In this document: in pieces, positions 1 to 11,810 of the stretch
How the letters are laid out: every line of letters starts with the position of its first letter
Position numbering within the stretch: the first letter of the stretch is position 1
NCBI RefSeq assembly: GCF_041260155.1
Contig: NW_027248277.1
Location: forward strand, 2,268,501 to 2,332,500
Direction: 5' to 3'
DNA length: 64,000 bases
From: Ptychodera flava
Taxonomy: Eukaryota > Hemichordata > Enteropneusta > Ptychoderidae
Position numbers and translations under genes: made by a program
Notes under the pieces: model-generated
What the model was told of the DNA's origin: nothing
The model's input: only the letters and a program-made list of their open reading frames with translations
Databases searched by the model: none

Positions 1-2052
1 GGTAAAATTCTGTAGTTGATACATTGAACCAGTGCAGTGAAAAATTAGTCAACATTACAGCTAATGTCCCTTTCAATGAAAACAAAGTTTACAATGTATG
101 ATGTCGGTATTATTGTATTGATTGTCTATTTAAAACAGTAATCATCTTTTAAGAAGTGTATCTAAAGCCTGGGATCTAAAATCTTTATATCATTGACAAA
201 ACAATTTAAATAGTAATGCAGATACATATTATGTGTAGGAACTCATAATCTGCGACCCCTCCTTGGTTACGAAGTATGTTGTGTTTCCTCTGAAGTGTAG
301 TGCACACCATAATAAAGTAGAGGTCAACAGTACCTAATCTTACACAAACTTGAATAAATAAACAAACAAACAAACAAACAAACTGAACATACGGATAGCA
401 GAAATCAAGTGTACTTATGGTACATACTAAATACAAATTGAGGAACCCTGATGTTTCCCAAGAGAGACCAGAACATGTAAAGAGATTTTACTTCAGAAAC
501 AGATAAAGTTTGGTAGGACTAGTTTGAGGTTTGATGTACATGACATAATTAAATACAAAGGAAACAACGTAATCACATTCTATAACTATTGAATACTTTA
601 TTTTAAACATTTATTTCATATCAGATACATTGAAATCTTACGCTACAATAAAAAACACTAAATAACTAAAGAATAGTGTCATCAAGTAATTACAGGTTAC
701 ACAAGGAAAATTGAACGCCATGCAAATTGGCATTTAGAAGACGAGTGGGTGCAGCTTTACCTTTAGACTTGGGACACGCTAAATGATGTATATAATGTCA
801 ATGAGATAAGACCAAGACATTGTGAAATTAAAATATAATCTTTTTCTGAAACAATATACATTTAGAAGTCTATGGAGTCAGTCAAAACAAATCTAACATT
901 TTGTCAAAATAGTGTTCCTGCCATTGAATGAGAATTGTTGATCAATGTACATAAATACTTCTGCAAAATTTGATTATAATGGGTTGGAATAGTATGTAAG
1001 GCGCAAGAAGCCTGTAAGAAAGACCTCAACAAAAATTATGGCTACAAAATATATAAAGGACAATAACGTAGATGGTTCTACAATGTACGCACTTCAGTTT
1101 CTGTGAGAAATATTTTAGTATTCATCGTATTGAAATACCTACATTCAGTGTTGAGTAATACTTTTCAAATTTAATATCCAATTACCAATTACACTGTTTT
1201 CTGTCTTTCTGCACTCTTTCCTGTGTGCATACCCTAGGTTTATAGAATTTAATAGGTATTATCTGTTGAGAAATCTGACTACTGGATTACTGATTATCTA
1301 ATAGAAGTTGGTGTGTGTGTAAAAATTACGATGACATTGCTTATACAGAAAACTGTAAACTCTGCAGTATGGTTAAAGTGGCATTTATTGTGTGCTTAAT
1401 TTCCTGTACACAGACCTATACTCACACTGCAACAGAAGAACAAATTAAACAAAAGAAAAATATTTGATACACACACTTTGCTAACATAACAAATATGGCG
1501 CTGTCATGTTCATAAACATTGGAATGACAAAGGAAGTTAGACCTGCAATCAGGGGATATAAAATATAACTTGCACGGTTTAAAGTTCTAATTTATTTAGT
1601 CGTTTTCAAAACAGATTGTTTCAGGGACTTAAAAGCAATACAGTGAGACAGTTTTTACCACACAGTAGTGTTGATTAGATATCATCAACACCAAACAATG
1701 GACAATTGTAGCATTACAGGCTTGAAGGCATCAATAATGAGGAGATTATTAGAAATTGTCAACAGTGAAATGTCACGCGACAGAATTAACATAGAATGCT
1801 CCTCGGGGATAGATATTTAATTCAAGCTCTCATTTCTTTACAATCCTTTCCCAGTCTACCACTCGTTGCAGCTCATTATAAAGATCTCGGAATAAGAAAA
1901 AATTTCACAGCTTTTCTTTCTGAAAAATGGAAAAAATTTTTTTCCCCTTTAGAGTTAAAATAAAATTCACAATTTCAAATCAATTGTTTCAATGACAACT
2001 GTGAACATTTTACGTTTGATTGAGTGTGAGCAGATTACAAACAATCCTGGGT
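1..2052. other. 3' flank of zinc-finger copy A
   Basis: No protein-coding signal is seen here. Nearly the same sequence lies downstream of exon 3 in copies B to E (starting near 8967, 22680, 37634 and 53037), so it belongs to the duplicated unit and may include the 3' UTR of copy A. It holds a short (CAAA)n run at about 357-382. Minus-strand AATAAA hexamers occur at 597-602 and 610-615 in a block shared by other copies. Whether transcripts reach that far is unknown. A short block around 700-830 is especially well kept in all five copies. Confidence 0.6.
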
Positions 2053-3281
2053 CTACTTGTTGTGTATTCTGGTGTGTTTTAAAAGATTTTCCCTCAGTTT
2101 ACATCGATATCCACATACATTACACTTCCAAGGTCTTTCATCACTGTGTACAGACTTAATGTGTGCAGTTAGTGTAGTTTGTAGCTTAAAAACACGTGGG
2201 CAAAGATCGCATTTGATTGTTGGTTCACTATGAGTCGAGGCATGCAATCGTAAATTGGCACCCTTCTTAAACTGGCGTCCACAAATATCACACAGATATT
2301 CAGGCTTAGTACAGTCCCTATAACGGTGCTTGCGATATTCAGATTTGATGTAGAAAACTTTCTTGCATATCTTACAAGAATATTTACTTGAAAGCAGACC
2401 ATGGGTTTCTAAATGGGCTTTCCAACCAACCATACTGTGAAATTTCTTGTTACAAAAAGAGCATTTAAATCCTGGCTTAATGTGGGCGGTCCGTAGATGG
2501 TTTGCCATCTTCGCCCGCGTGTCAAATTTTTCCTCACAGACAGTACAGACAGCGGACACTTCACTGTGTAATTCCTTTTCATGAGTTGATCTGATTCCCT
2601 CAGTTGTAAACTTCATGTCACAATATCTACAGTCAAACTTTCTTTCACTGTGGATTCGTTTATGTTTGGTTAGAGCACTACGATAGGAAAAGACACGCTT
2701 ACACACATCACATTCAAATACATCATTAGAGTGTTTTGACAGTATATGGTTTGATCTTGTTGCGCAATTAATAAATGTTCGATCACAATAGTTGCATGGA
2801 AACACTGGTATCTCTTCTGCATGAGAATCAACCATATGCTTTTGCCAGTCCTTAAGAAGAAATTCCAATCCACAATACTTACATTTCTGTCTGACACAAA
2901 CGCCCAATGACATATGTAAACTCAACCCTTGCTGTTGTTTATAACCCTTACCACATTTCTCACAAGTGTATGGTTTATCATCAATCATAGCTTTCCGTAT
3001 TCTCTCTTTGTGAATTTCCAGCCCTTCATCTGTCATCATTAGCTTTCCCTCACGTTCATGTTTCTTTCTCTTAAACTTTGGTTTTTCATTTCCATTTTTT
3101 GACGATCCATTGCAGCTCTCGACCAAAGTATTTATTTGATTTGTATCAGCATCGCTGGAGTTGTCTTCATTATTTGTTTCATCTATTGTTATGTCACCGT
3201 TTTCGTCGTAACTTCTTTCAAAGGCTGATGGTGAAGCATCAATGGAAGCGCTTACCATCTCTCGAATATTTTGACGGAGAG
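2053..3281 (-). CDS. Zinc-finger gene copy A, exon 3 (11 fingers, C-terminus)
   Basis: Last coding exon of the only copy open from start to stop; the whole spliced product is 634 residues. The 3' splice site reads ttctttcag before CTCTCC, and its two leading bases complete the Ala codon begun in exon 2 (phase 1). The exon encodes an acidic Asn/Asp-rich stretch, a basic segment KPKFKRKKHER that could be a nuclear localisation signal, then 11 zinc fingers at about residues 332-632. Fingers 1 and 8 end in Cys (C2HC); the other nine are C2H2. Linkers are not the canonical TGEKP type. Known biology of the fold points to sequence-specific nucleic-acid binding in the nucleus; the target is unknown. 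The stop codon follows the last finger almost at once. Exon length (1229 bp) is identical in A, B and C. Confidence 0.9.
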
Positions 3282-3661
3282 CTGAAAGAAATCACATGCA
3301 ATACAAGGTTAATGTAGAACTAAAGGTCAAATTTTTCTGTCAGTTCAAAACTACCAAATTTTGATAAATGTCATTATTATTTTTGTGATTTATTAATTGA
3401 TTAAATGTTTGACATATTGCAACGAGCTAACACAAAACGGTGGTTGAATGGTGAGCTTTGCTATAATTCAACACCATTAATGTATAGCGGTATGTTTGTA
3501 TAATCAACTTTATCTGAGTGAGTATGTATGTATGTATTCATTCCCCATTAACAGCAAGCTAATATTTAGAAGACACTAAATGCTAAGATAAGTGACATAA
3601 AACATATCAGTAGCAAGTATACAACAACACACTGGAGGATGTCAATGACGAACAAACTAAC

Positions 3662-4271
3662 CTATTGGATAAATTTGATTACTCTTCTCCTGATTTTTCA
3701 AAGTTCCTATACACTTTGTTTCTTCAACCTCCATCTCTCTTTGCTGATTGTCTTCACTTGATCCACTTTCTCTCACAGTTTCAGTACATTCCTCATCAAA
3801 TTTCAGTACATCATTGTCTGGTTCACCAGTATTTCTCATGTCATCCATAACTTCAGCTTCAGTTAGTTTGTTGCCTATTTCAGCACTTTCCTCCTCAATG
3901 GCCAGCTCTCCTGATCTGCTCTTATCAACAGCTATATTGATGACATCATTATGCAAATGAGTAGGTGCATTTGCAAGGTCGAACGACGAAGTATATTCCT
4001 CCAAGAATACATCTTCCTTCTTTACAAGATTGTTAAGATTTTTACTGTCCTCATAAGTTTCCTCTGATGGTACACCCATGATATGTCCATCAGTACTTTG
4101 GACAGTAGCAGTAGGACACAGCCCAACATTAACATCACCTGGTTTTACTTTCAGTCCGGTTGTTAAAAATTCTCTGACAAAGTCTTGACTTCCAATATAC
4201 TGAGATGACAGCCCATCTTCAGAGACAATGACAAACACTTTGCAAGCAAACTTCTCCAGGAAATCTTTACA
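3662..4271 (-). CDS. Zinc-finger gene copy A, exon 2 (N-terminal module and acidic linker)
   Basis: Internal exon of 610 bp, residues 23-225 plus one base. The acceptor is tcattttag before TGTAAAGAT and the donor is CCAATAG followed by gttagt. The open frame runs past the donor only into an immediate TAG, which supports splicing there. The first ~50 residues, with the end of exon 1, form the best conserved part outside the fingers: an amphipathic stretch CKDFLEKFACK, a hydrophobic strand-like VFVIVSEDG, then a segment with QDFVREFL. I do not recognise the domain. The rest is Glu/Asp/Ser-rich and probably disordered. Intron 2 (3282-3661) is only 380 bp, much shorter than in copies B to D. Confidence 0.85.
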
Positions 4272-6642
4272 CTAAAATGATGTAATGAAAATAGAAATAT
4301 CACATGCTAAACCTGAAAGGAGTAGTAGTGGTACAAATGTACACATCTGTGTTCAATGCAAATATGAAGCTACACTAAAACAATTCTCATCTCTTTCAAG
4401 CTAGAAACTTTGTATATTATATGAATTGTTATTGGAGAGATTTTAAGAAAGTTTCAAGAAATTGAAATGCTTCAGAAACATAGTTGACATTCCACTGAGA
4501 TGTGTGGGGGCTCAAGAAACATATAGCTGACAATTATTCCACTGAGATGTACGGGGCCCGGAACAAACTACTGCATAGTGTGCTACTTACATGTTTCTCG
4601 ATGAATTCTGTAGAATTATTGTAAAATAATGACAACAGTTAGATTGTGGCACTACTAAAAGTGTATGAAAGGATGATTTTGTTGTTTTAAAAATTAAAAG
4701 CGGAGGAGGGCGGAGTTATGGAGGAAAACAAAAAAACTCAAGAAAATCACTGGGAGACAAGGATGACACATTTGGCCCCAGTGTTTGAGTTGAACAATGG
4801 CGCGACTTCATATTGCCCACTTTTCATGGAATTTGCATGAAAATGTACATCATGGTGGGAAAATACAATACAATATAAAGATATGTGCACGTGATGGGAT
4901 ACTTGAATTTTTCATCGGTGACACTGGCTATCATGTTTCCATCACACACGACACAACAAACTTTTCATACAACAAAACTGCTGTTGTACAGGAGCTCGAG
5001 GTTTTGCCATCCAACCCACACCCTCCCGGCAAACCTTGAGTTTATTGCAGTCCTACCAAATACTATACCATGACTTCTCGTAGCTGCCTGAGGACTGCCC
5101 AAGGACTGTCCGAGGAAAAAGTAGGCCAAATTTCGACCATTTTAACACAAAGCCAATAGATTCAACCTACATATTATGCCGGGCAAACCAAAACTATCAT
5201 TGATTTGATGTTCACTTGATGTTTCCTATAGCGGTTTTGGATCCCAGAACGCTGGATTATCGACTACAAAGACATCTCAAGCTTGCTTGTGAGATCATAC
5301 CATTCAATGCAAGGGGTGTTCGGCTTTTAAGCTGCATGTGTGCAGCTATGATATCGTACCAACTCTTGCACTGAATGTTACAATCTCACTATTTAAGGTT
5401 CCAAGACAAGAAATTAAACTTTTTAATCTCACAATTCTCTGGTGATTAATAAGCTCAGAACCCTCCATACATTTTCTGAAAGCCTAGATATAGGGGAACA
5501 TTTTTGGTATTCACAGTGTCACCATTGTTTACATAACTTTCATGCGACAGGTAATTTACATAACCTTTCAAAAATCTGTTTTCCCTAAGTTTTGACTCAA
5601 TACTTGATAATACCTGACTCAAACTTGCTGGAGAGCAAGCTGTCATAAAGGTCTTTCAAAGAGTGTCTCAGATTTTTTATATCTTGCTTAGTTTTTTTGG
5701 AGCACAATTTTAAAGACATCAACTAGCGTTGAATTCACCGCTCTGGAAGTTTTTCTGGCATAAAAATGTTTAAGGTTTAAAACGATTCTCAGACATTGCT
5801 TGGAAGATCCTAAGGACAGCTTGCATGCACACAAATTTACTTGATTGTTATCTAAACAATGGTGACACTGTGGTTACGAAAATGTTGGCAGATCGTCCAT
5901 GTAGCCGACACGAACACAAACTGTCTGATACCGGCTACCAAATACTATGAAAAATAGTAAAGAATGAGCAGCTACAAAATCACTATCAGTTTTAAGTTGC
6001 AGGTAGAATAAGTCTGTGCCTTTGTATAAAATACTAGAAAAATAGTAGAAAGAGAGCAAGCAGCTGAAGGTTAGTCGAGGAGACCTTAAACGCATATCAT
6101 TAGCTTAGTATATATAATTTACTGGGGTCCTGGGCTTAAAACTCACTAGGGAATTGTTAGCTTCAAAAGGTCAAGTTCTTGTCTTGGAACCTTAAGCTTG
6201 CGACGCGACGTCCTTCAAGTTCGGCGTCTTTTGAGTTCCAAAACAGCCGGAGAAGACATCAGGTTAAACGTTAAAACAATGATAGTTTTGGTTGGCCGGG
6301 AATGATTAATATAATTAAACCTCTTGGCTTTGTGTTAAAATGAGAAAAATTTAGCCCACCTTTTACTCGTGTAGTTCTCGGGCAGGCCGCAGTCTTCAGG
6401 CAGCTAAGGGACAGTCACACGGGCAGTAATTATTAGGACCCAATGCAGTAGCAAACAACCTAAATTTTACAAATATCACTACCATAAGTAACAACACTTG
6501 GATCGCGATGAAAATGCAAGCTCACAACATCTGTGTTTACAAACTACAGCCCCAGGCCACAGGCACCACCGTTGTTGATAGCTCCATGGATAGCTCTTTT
6601 AGTGTAGTAGAAAGAGCCACAACAAAAAGCGCTATCAACCAC

Positions 6643-6750
6643 TAGCTCTGCATGGCAGGGCTGTGTGTTACCGGCGTTATACAGCATCCCACCACATGTG
6701 GTGGGATGCCGTATAATGCCGGTAACGCACAGCCCTGCCATGCAGAGCTA
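6643..6750. mobile_element. 108-bp palindromic foldback MITE, copy A intron 1
   Basis: The segment is nearly all inverted repeat, beginning TAGCTCTGCATGG and ending with the reverse complement, centred on ccaccacatgtggtgg. It is flanked by the 10-bp direct repeat TATCAACCAC at 6633-6642 and 6751-6760, which reads as a target-site duplication. It has no coding capacity. The same element sits at 62810-62917 in copy E, so insertion predates the A/E duplication. TAG...CTA ends, about 110 bp length and a 9-10 bp duplication resemble the nested element at 6950-7059. A 9-10 bp duplication fits Mutator-like transposition, which is inference. Confidence 0.75.
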
Positions 6751-6871
6751 TATCAACCACCAGCGCAGGGCGGTGCCTGTGCCCCGGGTACGGTCACGGC
6801 CATACTCAAACGATTATGACATTACATCAGAAGGCCCACATGAATAAAATAGTGTTTTATTGTGGGCTCCA

Positions 6872-7086
6872 CAGGTGCTCAAATCAACCAGTGATCGCGA
6901 AGCCCCCTGTAAACGTACATACGTTTACAGGGGTCTTCGCGATCACTGGTAGTCTCGGTTTACCCAGACTGCAGTGGGGCTCTGGGGCTCTACTTCCGCC
7001 CGCCCACACAGAAGCGGGCGGAAGTAGAGCCCCACTGCAGTCTGGGTAAACCGAGACTAGATCACTGGTTGATTTGAGCACCTGTG
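6872..7086. mobile_element. Palindromic foldback element interrupted by a second one
   Basis: The outer arms (CAGGTGCTCAAATC and its complement) are flanked by direct repeats GTGGGCTCCA at 6862-6871 and 7087-7096. In copy E the same element is intact and 96 bp long (63038-63133). Here it is 215 bp because a 110-bp element plus a 9-bp target duplication (119 bp) has landed in its right arm. The arithmetic matches exactly. Confidence 0.8.
6950..7059. mobile_element. 110-bp nested foldback MITE (A-specific)
   Basis: Begins TAGTCTCGGTTTACCC and ends with its reverse complement. The arms are about 50 bp and the left one carries an 8-bp tandem duplication. It is flanked by GATCACTGG (6941-6949 and 7060-7068), a clean 9-bp target-site duplication. 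The empty site is visible in copy E, so the insertion is younger than the A/E duplication. It encodes nothing. The 9-bp duplication suggests Mutator-like mobilisation. Confidence 0.85.
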
Positions 7087-7157
7087 GTGGGCTCCAACAC
7101 AAACGGTCGCCCAGCCGAACATCGCTTAGCACAAGTTGCAAGAATAAACTGACTTAC

Positions 7158-7223
7158 TTCTGTGAGCAGTCGATTTTTCAGCGTGCTTGTAAAACAAGCT
7201 GGTTGTGAAGATATTGGATCCAT
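7158..7223 (-). CDS. Zinc-finger gene copy A, exon 1 (start exon)
   Basis: Encodes 22 residues starting MDPISSQPAC and ending NRLLTE, then a strong donor GAA|gtaagtc in phase 0. The ATG has G at -3 and +4, a good context. The in-frame upstream sequence has no other ATG that I can see. All five copies keep this exon at the equivalent place, and the B, C and D versions carry six extra residues (18 bp, in frame). The last ~12 residues (STLKNRLLTE) run directly into CKDFLEK of exon 2, so the conserved N-terminal module is split by the intron. Confidence 0.8.
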
Positions 7224-8966
7224 CGCTGTTTTCTGGAATGATCGCGCACTTGTACACCTGAACACTAAACCCTGTGTCCTTTGCTCCAGCGTGGGTCACG
7301 TGAGCGTGGGTCATGGGTCAATTACTTTTTATCTGAAGTCAGACTTGGTTTCAGATTCAGCTTCACGTCGTTTAAAGTATCAGATTCACCAAAGTTAACG
7401 TAACTATGCATTTCAGTCGGCTCTTTTGAATGTTTTGAAAGTGATATCAGGAAAAAATTATCACTTAAAAACATCACTTTTACATTGATATGATTGATTG
7501 ATTGATTTCTTAGTTGATCGATTGGTTTATCGTTTAAACGAACATAGGTAAAATGGTCAGAGCAACATTTTGACTTTCGAAAGTAAACAGCGCACTTTAC
7601 GCTCGAAATTTTATATGAGGCTTATGAATAGTGAAAATTCTCTTATTAGTGCTACTAAGAATACATATATTACGTGTGGTAGCCTGTTCTGGAAAATACT
7701 GTTTTCTGACTGCTTTAAACTTTAAAGTTTTCTCTGTCTGACAGTTTTAATTTCCATCATGATTTAGTTTTTTTTATAGCTTTTATAGTTTATCAGTCCC
7801 CCTTTTTTTGTACATTTTTTGGTGTATGAGCTGGCTCTCGAAATAAATAAATAATTAAAATAATCAAAATGGTACAAAGAGATCAAGAAATAAGCAAACT
7901 TACCGTGAAACAATCGTGATTTGTGATTTCGTAAAAAATGAAAGTAGAGTGAATTTAATTGTCAATGGTAAAAGATGATGAACATTACAATTTTTTTTTG
8001 TTTTAGAATGTAAGGAACAAAGAAAGTTCGAGTTGCAATGAAAGGAAATTTTTGAATGAGACTCGATGTAGAAAATAATCAAATTGATAGACAAATCACA
8101 CCTGACGTAAGTAATGGTTCTCTTGTTCAATTGTCTAACATTATTTTTAGTTCCAAGATATTCACCATACAGGTATCTATGTGGAAAATTGTCAGAATTT
8201 CTATTTATAAAATGTTTATACACAACATCAGAAAGAATAATGATAGATTTTACAGCATATTCAATATATTTTCATATATGTTATGAATTTTAATTAACAC
8301 ATCATTGATATTTCAATTGAAAATTTTACACAAATTAAGCTGATATTAAATATCTGTAGTCTAGTCGGATGCGAATTCGGTTGCGAACCGTGTGTAATTT
8401 TAGCCAAGCCGATTTGAAGACACATTGGCCACTGGTGGCGCTATTAGATATCGCTGATCTGCTCACTTTGATTCCAATGCTCAGTTGGAAAACAACTCTG
8501 TGACATTTATGATATAGTGTTGTGAAATGTGCATCCGGAAATTAGCGTAATGGTGATATAGATTTCTTTGATTGTAAAAGAAAGAAGTATAAAGTTGCAC
8601 AGAGTGCTCTGGGCGAAGCAAATCAACAGACTATTTTGACAATGATAATTATGTTGACACAATAGCAAGACAAAGCAGATTGCAGCGATGTCATTGTGTT
8701 TGAGGCGATCTCTGACTATGGTAGTGACCAAGAATTTGTTTGAAGGGTGGATAAACATGTCATTATCGAAGAAGATACTGTTACAGAGGTTTGATCAAAT
8801 TTTCAGCCGTTTGTTTCGTTCTGAAAATTTTTATGTTCATGCACACGATGAAAATTGTTGAACTAGCTTGATGGCGCAAAAATTAGTATACCTATATTAC
8901 ACGTGTTTGTGCATTGTACACTAATGTTTTATACAAAATTGTAAAATTCAAATTTGTAGCTTTTCA
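7224..8966. promoter_or_regulatory. 5' flank of copy A, presumed promoter region
   Basis: The sequence is non-coding and AT-rich. It lies directly upstream of exon 1 and is copied in unit E from 63271 to the window end. No clear TATA box is seen. The distal part (8340-8966) matches the distal 5' flanks of C and D (about 36450-36960 and 52030-52530). It includes the conserved GGCGC motif at 8429-8441. Promoter activity is inferred from position only. Confidence 0.4.
8429..8441 (+). promoter_or_regulatory. Conserved CTCF-like motif in 5' flank of A
   Basis: CCACTGGTGGCGC, followed by tattagatatcgctgatc. Its right half fits the GRKGGCRS part of the CTCF consensus; the left half fits poorly. Variants occur upstream of B, C and D and in the inverted relic. 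A repeat-borne sequence with no function is equally possible. Confidence 0.3.
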
Positions 8967-10451
8967 GGAAAGGAAAACAAAGTTGAGATTGTATGATGTC
9001 GGTGTATTGTATTGATTGTCTATAAAACAGTATCCATTATTTAAGAAGTGTATCTAAAGCCTGGGATCTAAAATCGTTATATCATTAAAACTATTCAAAT
9101 AGTAATGCAGATACATATTATGTGTAGGAACTCATAATCTGTGACCCCTCCTCGGTTACGGTGTATGCTGTGTTTCCTCTGAAGTGTAGTGTACACCGTA
9201 ATAAAGGTCAACAGTACCTAATCTTACACAAACTTGAATAAACAAACAAACAAACAAACTGAACATATGGATAGCAGAAATCAAGTGTACTTACGGTACA
9301 TACTAAATACAAATTGAGGAACCAAGGTGTTTCCCAAGAGAGACTGAAAGATGTAAAGAGATTTTACTTCAGTAACAGACATAGTTGGTTGGACTAGTTT
9401 CAGGTTTGATGTACATGACATAATTAAATACAAAGGAAACAACGTAATCACATTCTATATCTATTCAATACTTTATTTTTAACAGTATCTCATATCAGAT
9501 ACATTGAAATCTTACATTACAAAAAAAACACTCAATAACTAAAGAATAGAGTCACCCAGTAATTACAGGTTACACAAGGAAAATTGAACGCCATGCAAAT
9601 TGGCATTTAGAAGACGAGTGGGTACAGCTTTACCTTTAGACTGGGGACAGACTAAATGATGTATATAATGTCAATGAGATAAGACCAAGGCATTGTGAAA
9701 TTAAAATATAATCTTTTTCTGAAACAATATACATTTAGAAGTCTATGTAGTCAGTCAAAACAAACCTAATGTTTTGTCAAAATAATGTTCCCTGCCATTG
9801 AATGAAAATTGTTGAACACTATACATAAATACTTCTGCAAAATTTGATTATAATGGGTTGGAATAGTATGTAAGGTTCAAGAAGCCTGTAAGAAAGACAC
9901 AACAAAAATCATGGCTACAAAATATATAAAGGACACTAAAACAACAACATATATGGTTCTACAATATACGCACATAGTTTCTGTGAGAAATATTTTAGTA
10001 TTCATCGTATTGAAATACCTACATTCAGTGTTGAGTAATACTTTTCAAATTTAATATCCAATTACCAATTACTACCAATTGCACCGTTGGACAATTGTAG
10101 CATTACATGCTTGAAGGCATCAATAATGATAAGATTATTAGAAATTGTCAACAGTGAAATGTCACGTGACAGAATTAACATAGAATGCTCCTCGGGGATA
10201 GACATTTAATTCAAGCTCTCATTTCTTTACAATCCTTTCCCAGTCTACCACTCGTTGCAGATCATTATAAAGATCTCGGAATAAGAAAAAATTTCACAGC
10301 TTTTCTTTCTCGAAAATGGAAAAATTTATTTTTCCCTTCAGAGTTAAAATAAAAGTGGGGCAATTCAGAATTTCGAATCAACTGTTGTCAATGACAACTG
10401 TGAACATTTTACGTCTAATTGAGTGTGAGCAGGTTACGAACAATCCTTGGT
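8967..10451. other. 3' flank of zinc-finger copy B
   Basis: Start of the second unit, matching the copy A flank with scattered substitutions and small indels. It lacks the A segment equivalent to about 1195-1690, as does copy D. No coding signal. A short CAAA run lies near 9239-9260. Confidence 0.6.
10326..10331 (-). terminator. Candidate poly(A) signal, copy B
   Basis: An AATAAA hexamer (minus strand) 121 bp beyond the stop codon. It is also present at the matching place in copies C (24243-24252) and D (39046-39051) but not in A or E. Position is plausible; use is unproven. Confidence 0.3.
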
Positions 10452-11680
10452 CTACCTGCTGTGTATTCTGGTGTGTTTAAATAGATTTTCCCTCAGTTTA
10501 CATCGATATCCACAGACATCACATTGCCAGGGTTTTTCATCACTGTGTACAGACTTAACATGTGAAGTTAGTGTACTTTTTAGCCTAAAGACACGTGGGC
10601 AAAGATCGCATTTGAGTGTTGGTTCACTATGAGTTAAGGCATGCAATCGTAAATTAGTACTCCTCTTAAACTTGCGTCCACAAATATCACACAGATATTC
10701 AGACTTAGTACAGTCCCTCATACAATGATTGCGATATTCAGATCTCACATGGAAAACTTTCTTGCATACCTTGCAAGTGTATTCCCTGGAAAGTTCGCCA
10801 TGACTTTCTAAATGGGTTTTCAAATATGCCTTACTACAAAATTTCTTGTCGCAATAGGAACAACTAAATTTGTGCTCTGAGTGAACAATCTTCAAATGGT
10901 TTAACATATGTGTTCGTGTATCAAACGTTTCACCACACTCTGTACAGACAGCTGAAACTTTACTGTGTGAATGCTTTTCATGACCTCTTCTGATCCCTTG
11001 TTTTGTAAACCTGAGGTCACAATATCTACACTTGAACTTTTTTTCAATGTGGGTTTTTTTATGATTATTTAACGCAATGCGATTGGAAAAGACATGCTTG
11101 CACACATCACATTCAAATGCACCATTTGAGTGTTTAAGGAATTTGTGACCTGATCTTGATGAGCGACTCATGAATATTCGATCACAATACCTGCATGGAA
11201 ACACTGGTATCTGTTCTGCATGAGAATCAACCATGTGATTTTGCCAATCCTTCAGTAGAAAGTCTATTCTGCAATACTTACATTTCTGTCTGGCACAAAT
11301 GCCCAATGACAGATGTAAACTCAATCCTTCCCCTGTTTTATAACCCTTACCACATTTCTCACAATAATAAGATTTATCACCAATCATGGCTTTTCGTATT
11401 CTCTCTTTGTGAGTTTCTAACTCTTTGTCTGTCATGGGCGGCTTTTTGGCTCGCTCATATTTCTTTCTCACATGCATAGGTTTTTCAATTCCACTCACTG
11501 AGGACACATTGCAACTTGTGGCCAAAGTATTCGTTTGATTAGTGTCATCACTTATGGAGTTGTCGTCATCACTCGTTTCATCATTTCCTGTGTCTCTGTT
11601 TCCATGGTAACTAGATTCTAAGTTTGACGTTGATGCATCGGGAGAGCAGCTTTCATTCTCGCCACCATTCTGAAAAGCAG
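10452..11680 (-). CDS. Zinc-finger gene copy B, exon 3 (11 fingers, open frame)
   Basis: Intact 1229-bp exon with acceptor tttctctcag. It encodes an acidic leader (NDETSDDDN), a basic stretch RVRKKYERAKK and the same 11-finger array as copy A, fingers 1 and 8 again C2HC. Compared with A, many residues differ, and differences include predicted base-contact positions such as helix position +6 of fingers 3, 5 and 10. Exon 2 of this copy has a net frameshift, so the full protein would not be made from the sequence as given unless that shift is a sequencing artefact or the copy starts internally. Confidence 0.8.
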
Positions 11681-11810
11681 CTGAGAGAAAATCACAGAGA
11701 ATGAATGGTTAATGCACAACTGGTCTGAAAATATGCCGTCTACTCATAGCAAAATGACAGTTTTGTATTTGTCAATTCCAGTATTATTAAAGTAGTTCAT
11801 CCCAATGTAT

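Larger units (their letters stand above)
4272..7157 (-). other. Intron 1 of copy A
   Basis: This 2.9-kb GT-AG, phase-0 intron has no coding signal. The exon 1-proximal third (6643-7096) is packed with palindromic elements described separately. The rest matches intron 1 of copy E almost base for base, apart from a 2.7-kb element in E inserted at the site equal to about 5312-5316 here. Short open frames in this intron are shared with E only because the duplication is recent; I see no sign of selection on them. Confidence 0.7.

Noticed and set aside
6816-7141. Overlapping open frames on both strands with repeated Pro/Gly-rich text
   Set aside because: They are translations of the palindromic elements at 6872-7086, which read alike on both strands.
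11195-11479. 94-codon open frame antisense to the zinc-finger exon, repeated at 25111 and 39913
   Set aside because: It is the shadow of conserved zinc-finger codons on the other strand; conservation follows the real exon.
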